64,000 nt of DNA. Source: an uncultured Alphaproteobacteria bacterium. GTDB taxonomy: Bacteria > Pseudomonadota > Alphaproteobacteria > Rhodobacterales > Rhodobacteraceae. Each line of letters opens with the position of its first letter. Positions within the stretch are counted from its first letter, which is position 1. Under the pieces are notes generated by a model, which was given only the letters and a program-made list of their open reading frames with translations, made no database searches and was not told where the DNA came from. The stretch lies in NCBI GenBank assembly GCA_902611475.1, contig CACLZW010000004.1:1-64000 (forward strand), in the 5' to 3' direction. Both the position numbers and the translations under genes were made by a program. Of this stretch, positions 20,562 through 29,357 are shown piece after piece.

Positions 20562-21762
20562 GACTAAAACCTGGCTTCATATTATTGGTATAGGTGAGAA
20601 TGGACTAAATGGCCTCGATAAATCAAGCACTGATTTATTGAACAGGGCCAGCGTCGTTTTTGGTAGTGCTCGCCAATTGGCTCTTGCAGAGGTTAAATCA
20701 AAAGGTAAATCATGGCCTATACCATTTAGCATTGATGACGTATTCAGTTATAAATATAAACTGGCTGTGGTACTGGCTTCAGGTGATCCTTTTTGGTTTG
20801 GTGTAGGACCTCTACTTATTAAAAACTTAAAGAAAAATGAATGGCGCTCTTACCCTGTGCCATCTACTTTTTCTCTAGCTGCCAATAAAATAGGCTGGCC
20901 TATAAACGCTGTTGACTGCTTAGCCTTCCATGCAAAACCAGTAGAAACCCTTCCTGCAAAACTGTCAGAAGCTGGGAAAGCAATAATTCTTCTCAGAGAG
21001 TTTAAGCAAATAGAGCAGATTCTTTCTGTACTAGAGAAACATGATGTTAATGTTAAAGAAAGTTTTATGCTGTCGAGACTTGGCTGCCCAGAGGAAAAAG
21101 TAGTAAAACTTACAGACTCAAAACTATCTGATTTTAAACGAGCATCTAAATCTTTAAAACCACTAGCATTGGGCATAACATATAAAAAAGCTCCATCAGA
21201 TATTAGTTATTTTCAAGGGCAGGATGATGATGCTTTCAAAACTGATGGGAATATAACTAAAAAAGACATAAGAGCTCTGACCCTCTCAGAATTAAAATCT
21301 TTTGGAAGTGAAGTGTTATGGGATATAGGAGCTGGTTCAGGCTCAATCTCAATTGAATGGTGTTTGGGGCATCCTAAAAACGTGGCCTTTGCCATTGAAC
21401 GAAGAAGGGATCGTATTTCTTTGATCAAAGCTAATAGAAAAAAATTTGGCTTACAAGAAAGATTAACTGTAAAACATGGTAATATTGAAACGATAGCCAA
21501 AGATTTACCAAAGCCAAATGCTGTTTTTATAGGTGGGGGAGTAACTTCAGATTTAATTTACCAAGTGATTAAACTCCTTGGTAAAAATAGCCGACTTGTA
21601 ATAAATGCTGTCACTCTTGAGTCCCAGGCTCTTTTGTTAAAAAAATACAAGCAGTTCGGCGGTAATTTGAAAAAAATTAATATATCCAAGCCTAAGCCTA
21701 TTGGGGGAAAAACAATTTGGTCAGCTCAATATAATATAATCCAATGGAGCTTTAAAACATGA
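20560..21762 (+). CDS. cobL: Precorrin-6Y C5,15-methyltransferase (decarboxylating)
   Basis: IIGIGENGLNGL, VVLASGDPFWFGVG, LRALTLSELKSFGSEVLWDIGAGSGSISIEWCL; ATG at 20560 fits MTKTWLHIIGIGENG. Confidence 0.93.
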   Translation: MTKTWLHIIGIGENGLNGLDKSSTDLLNRASVVFGSARQLALAEVKSKGKSWPIPFSIDDVFSYKYKLAVVLASGDPFWFGVGPLLIKNLKKNEWRSYPVPSTFSLAANKIGWPINAVDCLAFHAKPVETLPAKLSEAGKAIILLREFKQIEQILSVLEKHDVNVKESFMLSRLGCPEEKVVKLTDSKLSDFKRASKSLKPLALGITYKKAPSDISYFQGQDDDAFKTDGNITKKDIRALTLSELKSFGSEVLWDIGAGSGSISIEWCLGHPKNVAFAIERRRDRISLIKANRKKFGLQERLTVKHGNIETIAKDLPKPNAVFIGGGVTSDLIYQVIKLLGKNSRLVINAVTLESQALLLKKYKQFGGNLKKINISKPKPIGGKTIWSAQYNIIQWSFKT

Positions 21763-22124
21763 TTGCAGGAATTGGCTTTAAATCTACAGTTACTATTACT
21801 TCATTTAACGAGTTATTTGAAAGTTATATCAAAAGGTATAGTGCTTTTACAGTTGCTACTTCAAAGGAAAAAGCAATAAATGCAGTCTTTTTAAAATTTG
21901 TCAGTACAAACCGCCTAAAATTGATCCAGGTTGAGGAAGACGATATTTACAATATTATCACACCTACTGTTTCCCATTTGAGTATGAAGTTTAAAAATGT
22001 TGGTAGTTTTTGTGAAGCTGCAGCACTTGCTGCAGGAGGTACCGCATCCAAAATTATTTGTGATCGGAAAATCTCTTCTGATAGGCTTGCTACCATCGCA
22101 ATCGCAGAAATGGATGGAGATTAA
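21759..22124 (+). CDS. cobE: CobE / CbiG C-terminal-domain protein
   Basis: MIAGIGFKSTVT, VGSFCEAAALAAGG; sits between cobL and cobM. Confidence 0.82.
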   Translation: MIAGIGFKSTVTITSFNELFESYIKRYSAFTVATSKEKAINAVFLKFVSTNRLKLIQVEEDDIYNIITPTVSHLSMKFKNVGSFCEAAALAAGGTASKIICDRKISSDRLATIAIAEMDGD

Positions 22125-22125
22125 A

Positions 22126-22902
22126 TTGACAGTACACTTCATAGGCGCAGGTCCTGGTGATCCCGAACTCATAACGCTTAAAGGAAAAAAACTTTTGGAA
22201 AAATGCTCTATCTGTTTTTTTGCGGGATCGATCATTCCAGCAGAAATATTATCCCATTGCGACCCTTCAACAAAAAAAATAAATACAGCACCCCTATCAC
22301 TTTCTCAAATTATTAAAAAAATAGAAAAATTTCATAATGAGGGTCATGAAATTGCCCGGCTTCACTCTGGTGATCTATCTATATGGTCGGCAGTGAATGA
22401 ACAAATACGTGAGTTAATAAAATTAGAAATCCCTTTTAGCATGACGCCAGGAGTAACTTCTTTTTCAGCTGCCGCTTCAAGTTTAAAACAGGAACTAACC
22501 AAGCCCCAAATAGCCCAATCTATAGTTCTCACTAGAACCGAAGGTAGGGCATCAAAGATGCCTGAAAATGAAACTTTAGAAAATTTTGCTAAAAGTGGCG
22601 CTATTCTTGCGATACATTTATCAATTCATGATATTGCTAAAGTGGTCAAAAAAGTAAAGCCTTTCTATAACGGTTCTTGCCCAGTAAAAGTTGTGTGGAA
22701 AGCATCTTGGCCAGAGGAACAAATTATTCATTCAGATTTAAGTAATATAGAAAAAGCGATACCCGAATATATGGATAGAACAGCTTTGATACTTATTGGT
22801 CCGCATTTAGACACTGCTAATTTTACAGCAAGCAAATTGTATGATGAAACCTATGATAGGAGATTTAGAGAAATAGATGCCACTGGAAGAAATCATAAAT
22901 AG
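22126..22902 (+). CDS. cobM: Precorrin-4 C11-methyltransferase
   Basis: VHFIGAGPGDPELITLKGKKLLEKCSICFFAGSI, RLHSGDLSIWSAVNEQI; TTG start at 22126 directly after the cobE stop (the 21997 ORF start is upstream of the domain). Confidence 0.93.
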   Translation: MTVHFIGAGPGDPELITLKGKKLLEKCSICFFAGSIIPAEILSHCDPSTKKINTAPLSLSQIIKKIEKFHNEGHEIARLHSGDLSIWSAVNEQIRELIKLEIPFSMTPGVTSFSAAASSLKQELTKPQIAQSIVLTRTEGRASKMPENETLENFAKSGAILAIHLSIHDIAKVVKKVKPFYNGSCPVKVVWKASWPEEQIIHSDLSNIEKAIPEYMDRTALILIGPHLDTANFTASKLYDETYDRRFREIDATGRNHK

Positions 22903-24202
22903 GCAAGGTATAATTATTTCGGCTCCGGCGTCGGGAGCTGGAAAAACGACTGTAACTCTGGGGCTTATTAACGCTTTTGCCCGTAAAGGATCTGTACAAC
23001 CTTTCAAGAGTGGTCCTGACTATATAGATGCAAAATTTCAAAGTGTTGCGGCAGATCGTCCTTCATATAACTTAGATACATGGGCAATGTCATCTAGCGA
23101 TATCCTTAATATGATAGGCATGGTGGGCCCTTCGGATATCTGTATTGCTGAAGGGTCAATGGGATTATTTGATGGAGTAATAAGCAAGGGTGCAGGTGGA
23201 AATGGTTCCACCGCAGATCTAGCAAGTATAACGAATTGGCCAGTAATTTTAGTAGTCGACTGCGCAAAGCAGGCTCAATCTGTAGCTGCTTTAATTGCCG
23301 GTTTCAACTCATTTAGACATGACATAATAATCGGTGGAATAATTCTAAATAATATATCAAGCAAAAGGCACGAAGCTTTAGTAGTCAGTGAAGTTTCAAA
23401 AACAAAAGTTCCAATCCTAGGTGTTATCCCTAGATCTAACGAACTAACTATCCCAGAAAGGCACTTAGGTCTAGTCCAGGCAGAAGATTTATCTGACTTG
23501 GAGCAACTAATTTTTAAGCTTGGAACACTCATTGAAGAAAATTGTGACCTCGAAGCAATAGCTTGTACTGCAAGAAATAGCTCTCCTCCAATATCAACTT
23601 TACAAAAAATTACTCCTCCCGCGCAGAGAATAGCTATTGCGAGAGATAATGCATTTACCTTTACTTATTCCCATTTGATAGAGGGATGGAAGAAGCAAGG
23701 TGCTGAGATTTCCTTTTTCTCTCCGCTAAACGATGAGCCCCCTTCAAAGAGTGATGACATGGTCTGGTTGCCAGGAGGATACCCTGAACTCTACCTTGGT
23801 CGCTTATCTGAATGCAAAAATTTTAAGAATGGACTTATTGATTTTAGTAAGAAAAGACCAGTGCACGGAGAGTGTGGTGGCTATATGGTTTTGGGAAGAA
23901 AAATTATTGGTAAAGGTGGTCAGGCATATGACATGATTGGTATGTTTGATTTAGTTACTTCTTTTGAAAAACGCAAGCTCAATCTAGGATATCGAAAAGC
24001 CAAGGCTATGGAGCCTTTTTTTGGAATCAAAAAGGGTTCCACTGTTCTTGGACATGAGTTTCACTATACGACAGTTGTCGAAATAAATGATGCTCCTATT
24101 GTCTTTGTACAGGATGCTTACCAAAATGAGTTAGGTCAGTTAGGCTCCAAAAACTCTAATGCTACTGGAACATTTTTTCATCTTATTGGGAGCGAACAAT
24201 GA
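22877..24202 (+). CDS. cobB: Cobyrinic acid a,c-diamide synthase / hydrogenobyrinate a,c-diamide synthase
   Basis: IIISAPASGAGKTTVTLGLINAFARKG, FKSGPDYID, EGSMGLFDGV, VHGECGGYMVLGR. Confidence 0.95.
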   Translation: MPLEEIINRQGIIISAPASGAGKTTVTLGLINAFARKGSVQPFKSGPDYIDAKFQSVAADRPSYNLDTWAMSSSDILNMIGMVGPSDICIAEGSMGLFDGVISKGAGGNGSTADLASITNWPVILVVDCAKQAQSVAALIAGFNSFRHDIIIGGIILNNISSKRHEALVVSEVSKTKVPILGVIPRSNELTIPERHLGLVQAEDLSDLEQLIFKLGTLIEENCDLEAIACTARNSSPPISTLQKITPPAQRIAIARDNAFTFTYSHLIEGWKKQGAEISFFSPLNDEPPSKSDDMVWLPGGYPELYLGRLSECKNFKNGLIDFSKKRPVHGECGGYMVLGRKIIGKGGQAYDMIGMFDLVTSFEKRKLNLGYRKAKAMEPFFGIKKGSTVLGHEFHYTTVVEINDAPIVFVQDAYQNELGQLGSKNSNATGTFFHLIGSEQ

Positions 24203-24906
24203 CTATTAGCTTTGTCAGCTCTGGTCCCGGCAATCCAGACCTTCTTACTGTACTAGCAGTAAAAAGAATCAGTGGTGCGGATATAATTTTCTATGATGAT
24301 TTATCCGCCGGCGAAATACTAAATCTTGCAAAAAAAAGCGCCACACTTTTGAGTGTGGGGAAAAGAGCGGGGCTTGCATCACCAAAGCAAAATCAAGTAT
24401 CTAGATTACTTGTAGAATATGGTAGAACAGGAAAAAAAATTGTTCGGCTGAAGTCGGGTGATAGTAGTATTTTTTCAAGATTAGAGGAAGAAATTACAGC
24501 ATTAAATGAAAATGGGTTAGAGTTTGAAATAATCCCAGGAGTATCTTCAGCGATGGCTGCGGCGGCGGCTGCAAAAATCCCGTTAACCCGAAGAGTTATG
24601 TCGAGACGCGTGCAGTTTATAACTGGACATGATTTCAATGGTGAACTTCCCGATGACTTAAATATTGCATCCTTAATTGATCCAAATTGTACAACCGTAA
24701 TCTTCATGGGAAAAAAAACTTTCCCTAATCTAGCTCAGATTCTTTTAGAAAATGGTCTTGATATCAAAACAAAAGTCCTCATAGCGGAAGACATCTCAAG
24801 AAAAGAGGAAAATATTACAAAGGGTACGATAGAGGAGATTTTAATCTACCTAAAGGATATTCAAAGCAATCATCCTGCAGTTATAATTTTTGGACCGTTA
24901 CTTTGA
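24199..24906 (+). CDS. cobA: Uroporphyrinogen-III C-methyltransferase
   Basis: VSSGPGNPDLLTVLAVKRISGADIIFYDDL, VGKRAG, IVRLKSGDSSIFSR, IIPGVSSAMAAAAAAKIPLTRR. Confidence 0.93.
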   Translation: MTISFVSSGPGNPDLLTVLAVKRISGADIIFYDDLSAGEILNLAKKSATLLSVGKRAGLASPKQNQVSRLLVEYGRTGKKIVRLKSGDSSIFSRLEEEITALNENGLEFEIIPGVSSAMAAAAAAKIPLTRRVMSRRVQFITGHDFNGELPDDLNIASLIDPNCTTVIFMGKKTFPNLAQILLENGLDIKTKVLIAEDISRKEENITKGTIEEILIYLKDIQSNHPAVIIFGPLL

Positions 24907-25682
24907 GTATTAACTTATATCTAATAGGACTAGGTTTCGGAGATGCAAAGCATGTAACAGAAGAAGCAGCTGAGACAATCAAGAGTTGTAATTTGATACT
25001 AATCGGAAAGAAAAAAGACGAAAAATCCGAAATTGCTGACCTTAAAAAGAATATTTGTCAATCTTTCATAAATACTAATAGTGTGAAGTTTAAGGAATTT
25101 ATTATACCGGAGCGGCAATTAACCAATAAAAAATATATCAACTCAGTTATAGACTGGCATGATGATATCGCGAAAACATGGGTTGACATAATCAAGAAAT
25201 ATACTTCCAGTACTGCAAGAAGAAACATAAACGTCGGAATTCCCATATGGGGAGACCCTTCATTGTACGATAGTAGCCAAAGAATTGCTTCGCGAGTTAA
25301 AAACGCTTTATACCATACCTCCATCAAATTGATTCCTGGTCTCTCTTCAATACAGTTGCTTGTTTCTGCGTTTGGAATTCCCTTTAACGAAATCGGGAAA
25401 CCGGTCTTGATTACTACAGGCACGCTTCTAAGGGAAAGAGGATGGCCAGATGGAACGGAAACAATTTACGTTGTTTTAGATGGAAAGTGCTCATTCACAT
25501 TTTTAAAAGACCATAATATCTATATCTGGTGGGCTGCATATCTCGGAATGAAAGAACAAACTCTTATTAAAGGCGAGGTTTCAAAAATTGGAAAAGAAAT
25601 TATTAAAACAAGAAATACGTTGCGTTCTGATAAAGGATGGATTTTAGATGTCTATAAACTACAACGACTAATGAGGAACTGA
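24903..25682 (+). CDS. cobF: Precorrin-6A synthase (deacetylating)
   Basis: LYLIGLGFGDAKHVTEEAAETI, IPIWGDPSLYDSSQRIA, IPGLSSIQLLVSAFGIPFNEIGKPVLITTGTLLRERGWP. Confidence 0.93.
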   Translation: MSINLYLIGLGFGDAKHVTEEAAETIKSCNLILIGKKKDEKSEIADLKKNICQSFINTNSVKFKEFIIPERQLTNKKYINSVIDWHDDIAKTWVDIIKKYTSSTARRNINVGIPIWGDPSLYDSSQRIASRVKNALYHTSIKLIPGLSSIQLLVSAFGIPFNEIGKPVLITTGTLLRERGWPDGTETIYVVLDGKCSFTFLKDHNIYIWWAAYLGMKEQTLIKGEVSKIGKEIIKTRNTLRSDKGWILDVYKLQRLMRN

Positions 25683-25687
25683 GATTT

Positions 25688-26206
25688 ATGTCTGAAACAT
25701 ATCTGATACTTGGGGGAAGCAACTCCGGAAAATCTAGGTTTGCAGAACAATCAGCGCTAAGCTACCAAAAAAACACCCATGGTAAATTGTATTACATAGC
25801 TACCGGCCTTGCATATGACACTGAAATGCAAGAGAAAATTAGTGAACATAAGAAGAGAAGAAACCAAAAATTTGAAACCATAGATTCTCCTGACCTGAGT
25901 GCAGATATACTCAAAAGCTCGAAACCGCAGGACGTTATTTTGATTGATTGTATATCAATGTCTGTATCGAACATTTTGACACTGAGTCAGTTTGGAGATC
26001 GCCGCATTGATGATATTAGAGATGATCTAAAAAAGTGTAAATCCACCTTGATTATAGTTGGACAGGAAACCAGCCTAGGCATTTTACCAACTAACAAACT
26101 GTCTAGGAAATTTTTAAAAGTATCAGGAAAATTGAATCAAGACATAGGTCGTTTTGCCAATAGCGTAACTTTAGTCGTCGCAGGACATTCAATAAAGATT
26201 AAATAA
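25688..26206 (+). CDS. cobP: Bifunctional adenosylcobinamide kinase / adenosylcobinamide-phosphate guanylyltransferase
   Basis: LILGGSNSGKSRFAEQSAL, YIATGLAYDTEMQEKISEHKKRR, LIDCISMSVSNIL, VGQETSLGILPTNKLSRKF, NQDIGRFANSVTLVVAG. Confidence 0.95.
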   Translation: MSETYLILGGSNSGKSRFAEQSALSYQKNTHGKLYYIATGLAYDTEMQEKISEHKKRRNQKFETIDSPDLSADILKSSKPQDVILIDCISMSVSNILTLSQFGDRRIDDIRDDLKKCKSTLIIVGQETSLGILPTNKLSRKFLKVSGKLNQDIGRFANSVTLVVAGHSIKIK

Positions 26207-26241
26207 ATGCAATAGTTTTTTGTAATATCTGCCTGCATTTA
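26204..26241. terminator. Possible bidirectional terminator between cobP and the redoxin gene
   Basis: Inverted repeat TAAATGCA (26204-26211) / TGCATTTA (26234-26241) with a T-run in the loop; AT-rich and weak, so tentative. Confidence 0.25.
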
Positions 26242-26247
26242 ATCGCA

Positions 26248-26802
26248 TTAGTTAACTTTCCACTTTATCGAACAACCCATTGAAGCGATTTGTTCACTTG
26301 GCCCCTCTCCAGTTTGAGCCACGCCTTTCATCGCTTCGAAGAGATCTCTTTTTAAATCGACTGGACCGGCCTCTTTCCTAGATGCGTCTAATCTTCCTCT
26401 GTACTGTAGTTTGTGATCCTTATTAAATCCAAAAAAATCCGGAGTACATACAGCATTGTATAGCTTAGCCACTTCTTGGGTCTCATCATACATATATGGA
26501 AAAGTAAAATTATGCTTTGCGGCTAGCTTTTTCATGTTATCGAAGGAATCCTCTGGGTAACTAATTACATCATTTGAACTAATGGCCGCTATACCAACCC
26601 CAAGCTTTTGTAAATCGCTGGCGTCTCGAACAATTCGATCCAAAATAGCCAGCACATAAGGACAATGATTACATATAAACATTATCAATAAACCATTAAT
26701 CCCGCTTACTTCTTCTAGAGTATATTTTTTTCCATCAACAGATGGCAAGTTAAACTCTTTTGCTTGCCAACCAAAATCACAAACTGGTGGAATTTCTGCC
26801 AT
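26248..26802 (-). CDS. Thioredoxin/redoxin (AhpC/TSA-like) family protein
   Basis: GINGLLIMFICNHCPYVLAILDRIVRDA..AISSNDVISYPEDSFDNMKKLAAKHNFTFPYMYDETQEVAKLYNAVCTPDFF. Confidence 0.88.
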   Translation of the reverse strand: MAEIPPVCDFGWQAKEFNLPSVDGKKYTLEEVSGINGLLIMFICNHCPYVLAILDRIVRDASDLQKLGVGIAAISSNDVISYPEDSFDNMKKLAAKHNFTFPYMYDETQEVAKLYNAVCTPDFFGFNKDHKLQYRGRLDASRKEAGPVDLKRDLFEAMKGVAQTGEGPSEQIASMGCSIKWKVN

Positions 26803-26806
26803 TTTT

Positions 26807-27517
26807 TTATCCTTCTATTTTAAGGGCGCTTTCAGCAGCTTCCCTTATTCTCTTTATATTTTGTCCATATACAATTGGGTTGTTGACACTACCATTTGAA
26901 AAAACAGCCGATCCAGCTACCAAAATATCCGCTCCTGCTGAAACGACACTAGGCGCAGTATCGGCAGTTATTCCTCCATCAACCTCGATTAAAAAATCTT
27001 TATGCTTTTTTAGATTAGCTAATCTTTCAATTTTTCTTAGTTGAGACGAAATAAACTTCTGGCCTCCGAAACCCGGGTTAACCGTCATCACACATATTAA
27101 GTCTACCAATTCTACTAACTGGTCAGCCACTTCGTGAGAGGTGCCTGGGTTTAAGGCTAATCCCACCTTTACACCAAGACTATTTATTGCCTGCAGAGAC
27201 CTATGAATGTGTTGCCCTGCTTCGAAATGAACTGTTATCATATCCGCACCCGCTTCAGCAAAAGCTTCAAGATATTGATCTACAGGTGAAATCATCAGAT
27301 GGACATCCATAAACGTTTTGATATAAGGTCTAATTGCCTTGCAGGTTTCAGGTCCGAAAGTTATGTTCGGCACAAAATGACCATCCATAACATCAATGTG
27401 AATCCAATCGCAACCCTGCTCTTCTACAGCTTCAATTTCTTTTCCAAAATTTGCAAAATCTGCAGATAGTATAGATGGTGCAATTTTTATTGACTCTCGG
27501 GACAATAGTGGTTCCAT
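26807..27517 (-). CDS. rpe: Ribulose-phosphate 3-epimerase
   Basis: KIAPSILSADFANFGKEI, DWIHIDVMDGHFVPNITFGP, VMTVNPGFGGQKFI, EVDGGI, LVAGSAVF. Confidence 0.97.
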   Translation of the reverse strand: MEPLLSRESIKIAPSILSADFANFGKEIEAVEEQGCDWIHIDVMDGHFVPNITFGPETCKAIRPYIKTFMDVHLMISPVDQYLEAFAEAGADMITVHFEAGQHIHRSLQAINSLGVKVGLALNPGTSHEVADQLVELVDLICVMTVNPGFGGQKFISSQLRKIERLANLKKHKDFLIEVDGGITADTAPSVVSAGADILVAGSAVFSNGSVNNPIVYGQNIKRIREAAESALKIEG

Positions 27518-27554
27518 TTATAATAAAAACATATTTTGATTTCTATGGGAGATA

Positions 27555-28553
27555 ATGCAAATGTCAACTCAAAATGTAAAGGCAGCAATAATTGATGAAA
27601 ATGGTGGAAGTGAGAAATTTAAGATAATTACACAAGAGGTTGGCTCTCCAGGAAGCGATGAAATACTTATTAAACATAAGGCTATAGGCCTTAATTTTAT
27701 TGATGTGTATCACAGAACGCGAATCTCAGATAACTATGCCGTCGCACTACCTGCAGTGCTCGGCATGGAGGCTTCGGGAATAGTTGAAGCAGTGGGAGAT
27801 GGTGTTACTCACTTAGTTTCTGGCGATCGCGTTGCATATGCTGCTACACCGCCAGGCGCCTATTGTGAGGCCAGGGTTATGCCCGCTAAACAAGTTTGTA
27901 AGCTTCCCGATGAAATATCATTTGAGGAAGGTGCAGCGATGATGCTTAAAGGGTTAACTGTAAAATATCTTTTTCACGATACGACAGAATTGAAAAGTGG
28001 AGACCAGATTTTATTCCATGCAGCTGCAGGCGGTGTCGGATTGATTGCCTGTCAGTGGGCTAGAAGTGAAGGTTTAGAATTGATAGGCACTGCCGGTTCT
28101 GATGAAAAGTGTAAGTTGGCAAAAAAATTTGGTGCATCTCAAACTATAAACTATTCTACGAATAACTTTTCCGAAGAAGTTATGAAACTAACGAATGGTA
28201 TTGGCGTTCCGGTTGTGATGGATTCTGTTGGTAAAACGACCTTCGACGATTCTTTAAGTTGTTTAAAAGACTTTGGAATTTTTATCTCATTTGGAAATGC
28301 ATCCGGAAATATTGATCCTATCGATATTGGTATCTTAGCAAAAAAATCACTCAAAATAACTAGAACTGGTCTCTTTACACATATAGGTGACTTTACCCGC
28401 TGCCAAGAGATGGCAAAGGTTCTCTTCGGAAAAGTAGTTTCTGGTGATGTCAAAATACAAATAGATCAAACCTTCTCATTGAACGATATTGCTTCAGCTC
28501 ACGACTCACTAGAAGCGCGAAAAACAACGGGTTCAACAGTTATAACGATATAG
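27555..28553 (+). CDS. Quinone oxidoreductase (zinc-type ADH superfamily)
   Basis: IDVYHRTR, LGMEASGIVEAVGDGV, LFHAAAGGVGLIACQWARSEG. Confidence 0.92.
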   Translation: MQMSTQNVKAAIIDENGGSEKFKIITQEVGSPGSDEILIKHKAIGLNFIDVYHRTRISDNYAVALPAVLGMEASGIVEAVGDGVTHLVSGDRVAYAATPPGAYCEARVMPAKQVCKLPDEISFEEGAAMMLKGLTVKYLFHDTTELKSGDQILFHAAAGGVGLIACQWARSEGLELIGTAGSDEKCKLAKKFGASQTINYSTNNFSEEVMKLTNGIGVPVVMDSVGKTTFDDSLSCLKDFGIFISFGNASGNIDPIDIGILAKKSLKITRTGLFTHIGDFTRCQEMAKVLFGKVVSGDVKIQIDQTFSLNDIASAHDSLEARKTTGSTVITI

Positions 28554-28555
28554 CT

Positions 28556-29356
28556 CTAATTACCGACTTTATATCTAGTCCCTTTTGCTGGAGGGTCCTC
28601 TGGAGGGCCAGCAAAACACTGAGCATACTTCATCCACTCAATTGCTGGCTCACCAGTTATAGACAATTTTGTATCAGCAAAATTTCGTACCTGAGTCACC
28701 ACTTGAGCAAATTCAACTGCTGTTCCTTCAATCTTTGAAGAACTCTCTTTATCATTCCACTGCCAGACTTCACCAGATGGTGCATTTAAAATTAGATAAG
28801 GTGTTGGCTCAGGGATTGCTAATTTCCTATTAACAAAAGTCCATCCGTAAGCAATAACGCCCATATGCACTATATTTTTTATTCTATCCTTTTCTTCTCT
28901 GTCTTTACCTAGCGCATCGAAGACTTCCTGACCATGTGCCCAGGTTTCCATATGTCGTGCCGTAATCTTAGACCGAGTGCTCATTTCAGGACCGGCCCAC
29001 TTCACCCTTTTTTTAGGATCAGCATCCCTGTAGCCATCGAAAACATCCTCAACACTTTTCCACCAATCATCTATTAATCGTTGACCAGTTACTCCGTCCA
29101 ACCATGGGACTTGAGCCTGAACAAGTGATTTTCCTTTAATTAGTTGATCATTAATTGGTTTATAAAAGTTTTCATAATGATCTCCCCCTTTAAGTGTTTC
29201 CACCGCGCCGACATTGAATAAATATAAATGTCCAATTACATCTTCTATCGTCCAGTTTTTGAACAATGTCGTAGTCGACAAACAACCCACACCCTCAGCA
29301 TTCAGTAACTCATATAAGTCTTTACTCTCGTCAAAAAAATCTTTTGCCTGTTCCAC
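28556..29356 (-). CDS. TIGR03084-like / maleylpyruvate isomerase-type (DinB fold) metal-binding protein
   Basis: WTIEDVIGHLYLFN, WAGPEMSTRSKITARHMETWAHGQEVFDALG, YLILNAPSGEVWQW; next to an AtuA-type cluster. Confidence 0.75.
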   Translation of the reverse strand: MEQAKDFFDESKDLYELLNAEGVGCLSTTTLFKNWTIEDVIGHLYLFNVGAVETLKGGDHYENFYKPINDQLIKGKSLVQAQVPWLDGVTGQRLIDDWWKSVEDVFDGYRDADPKKRVKWAGPEMSTRSKITARHMETWAHGQEVFDALGKDREEKDRIKNIVHMGVIAYGWTFVNRKLAIPEPTPYLILNAPSGEVWQWNDKESSSKIEGTAVEFAQVVTQVRNFADTKLSITGEPAIEWMKYAQCFAGPPEDPPAKGTRYKVGN

Positions 29357-29357
29357 C

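Noticed and set aside
19848-20567. Antisense ORF over cobK annotated as a real protein-coding gene
   Set aside because: The translation (MNYLIFISKKLSFRQRRSF...) shows no family resemblance I recognise; I report the stop-free property as the finding, not a new protein.
26204-26241. Inverted repeat near cobP considered as a strong intrinsic terminator
   Set aside because: AT-rich 8-bp stem with a 22-nt loop and no good T-tract after it; listed only as a tentative feature.
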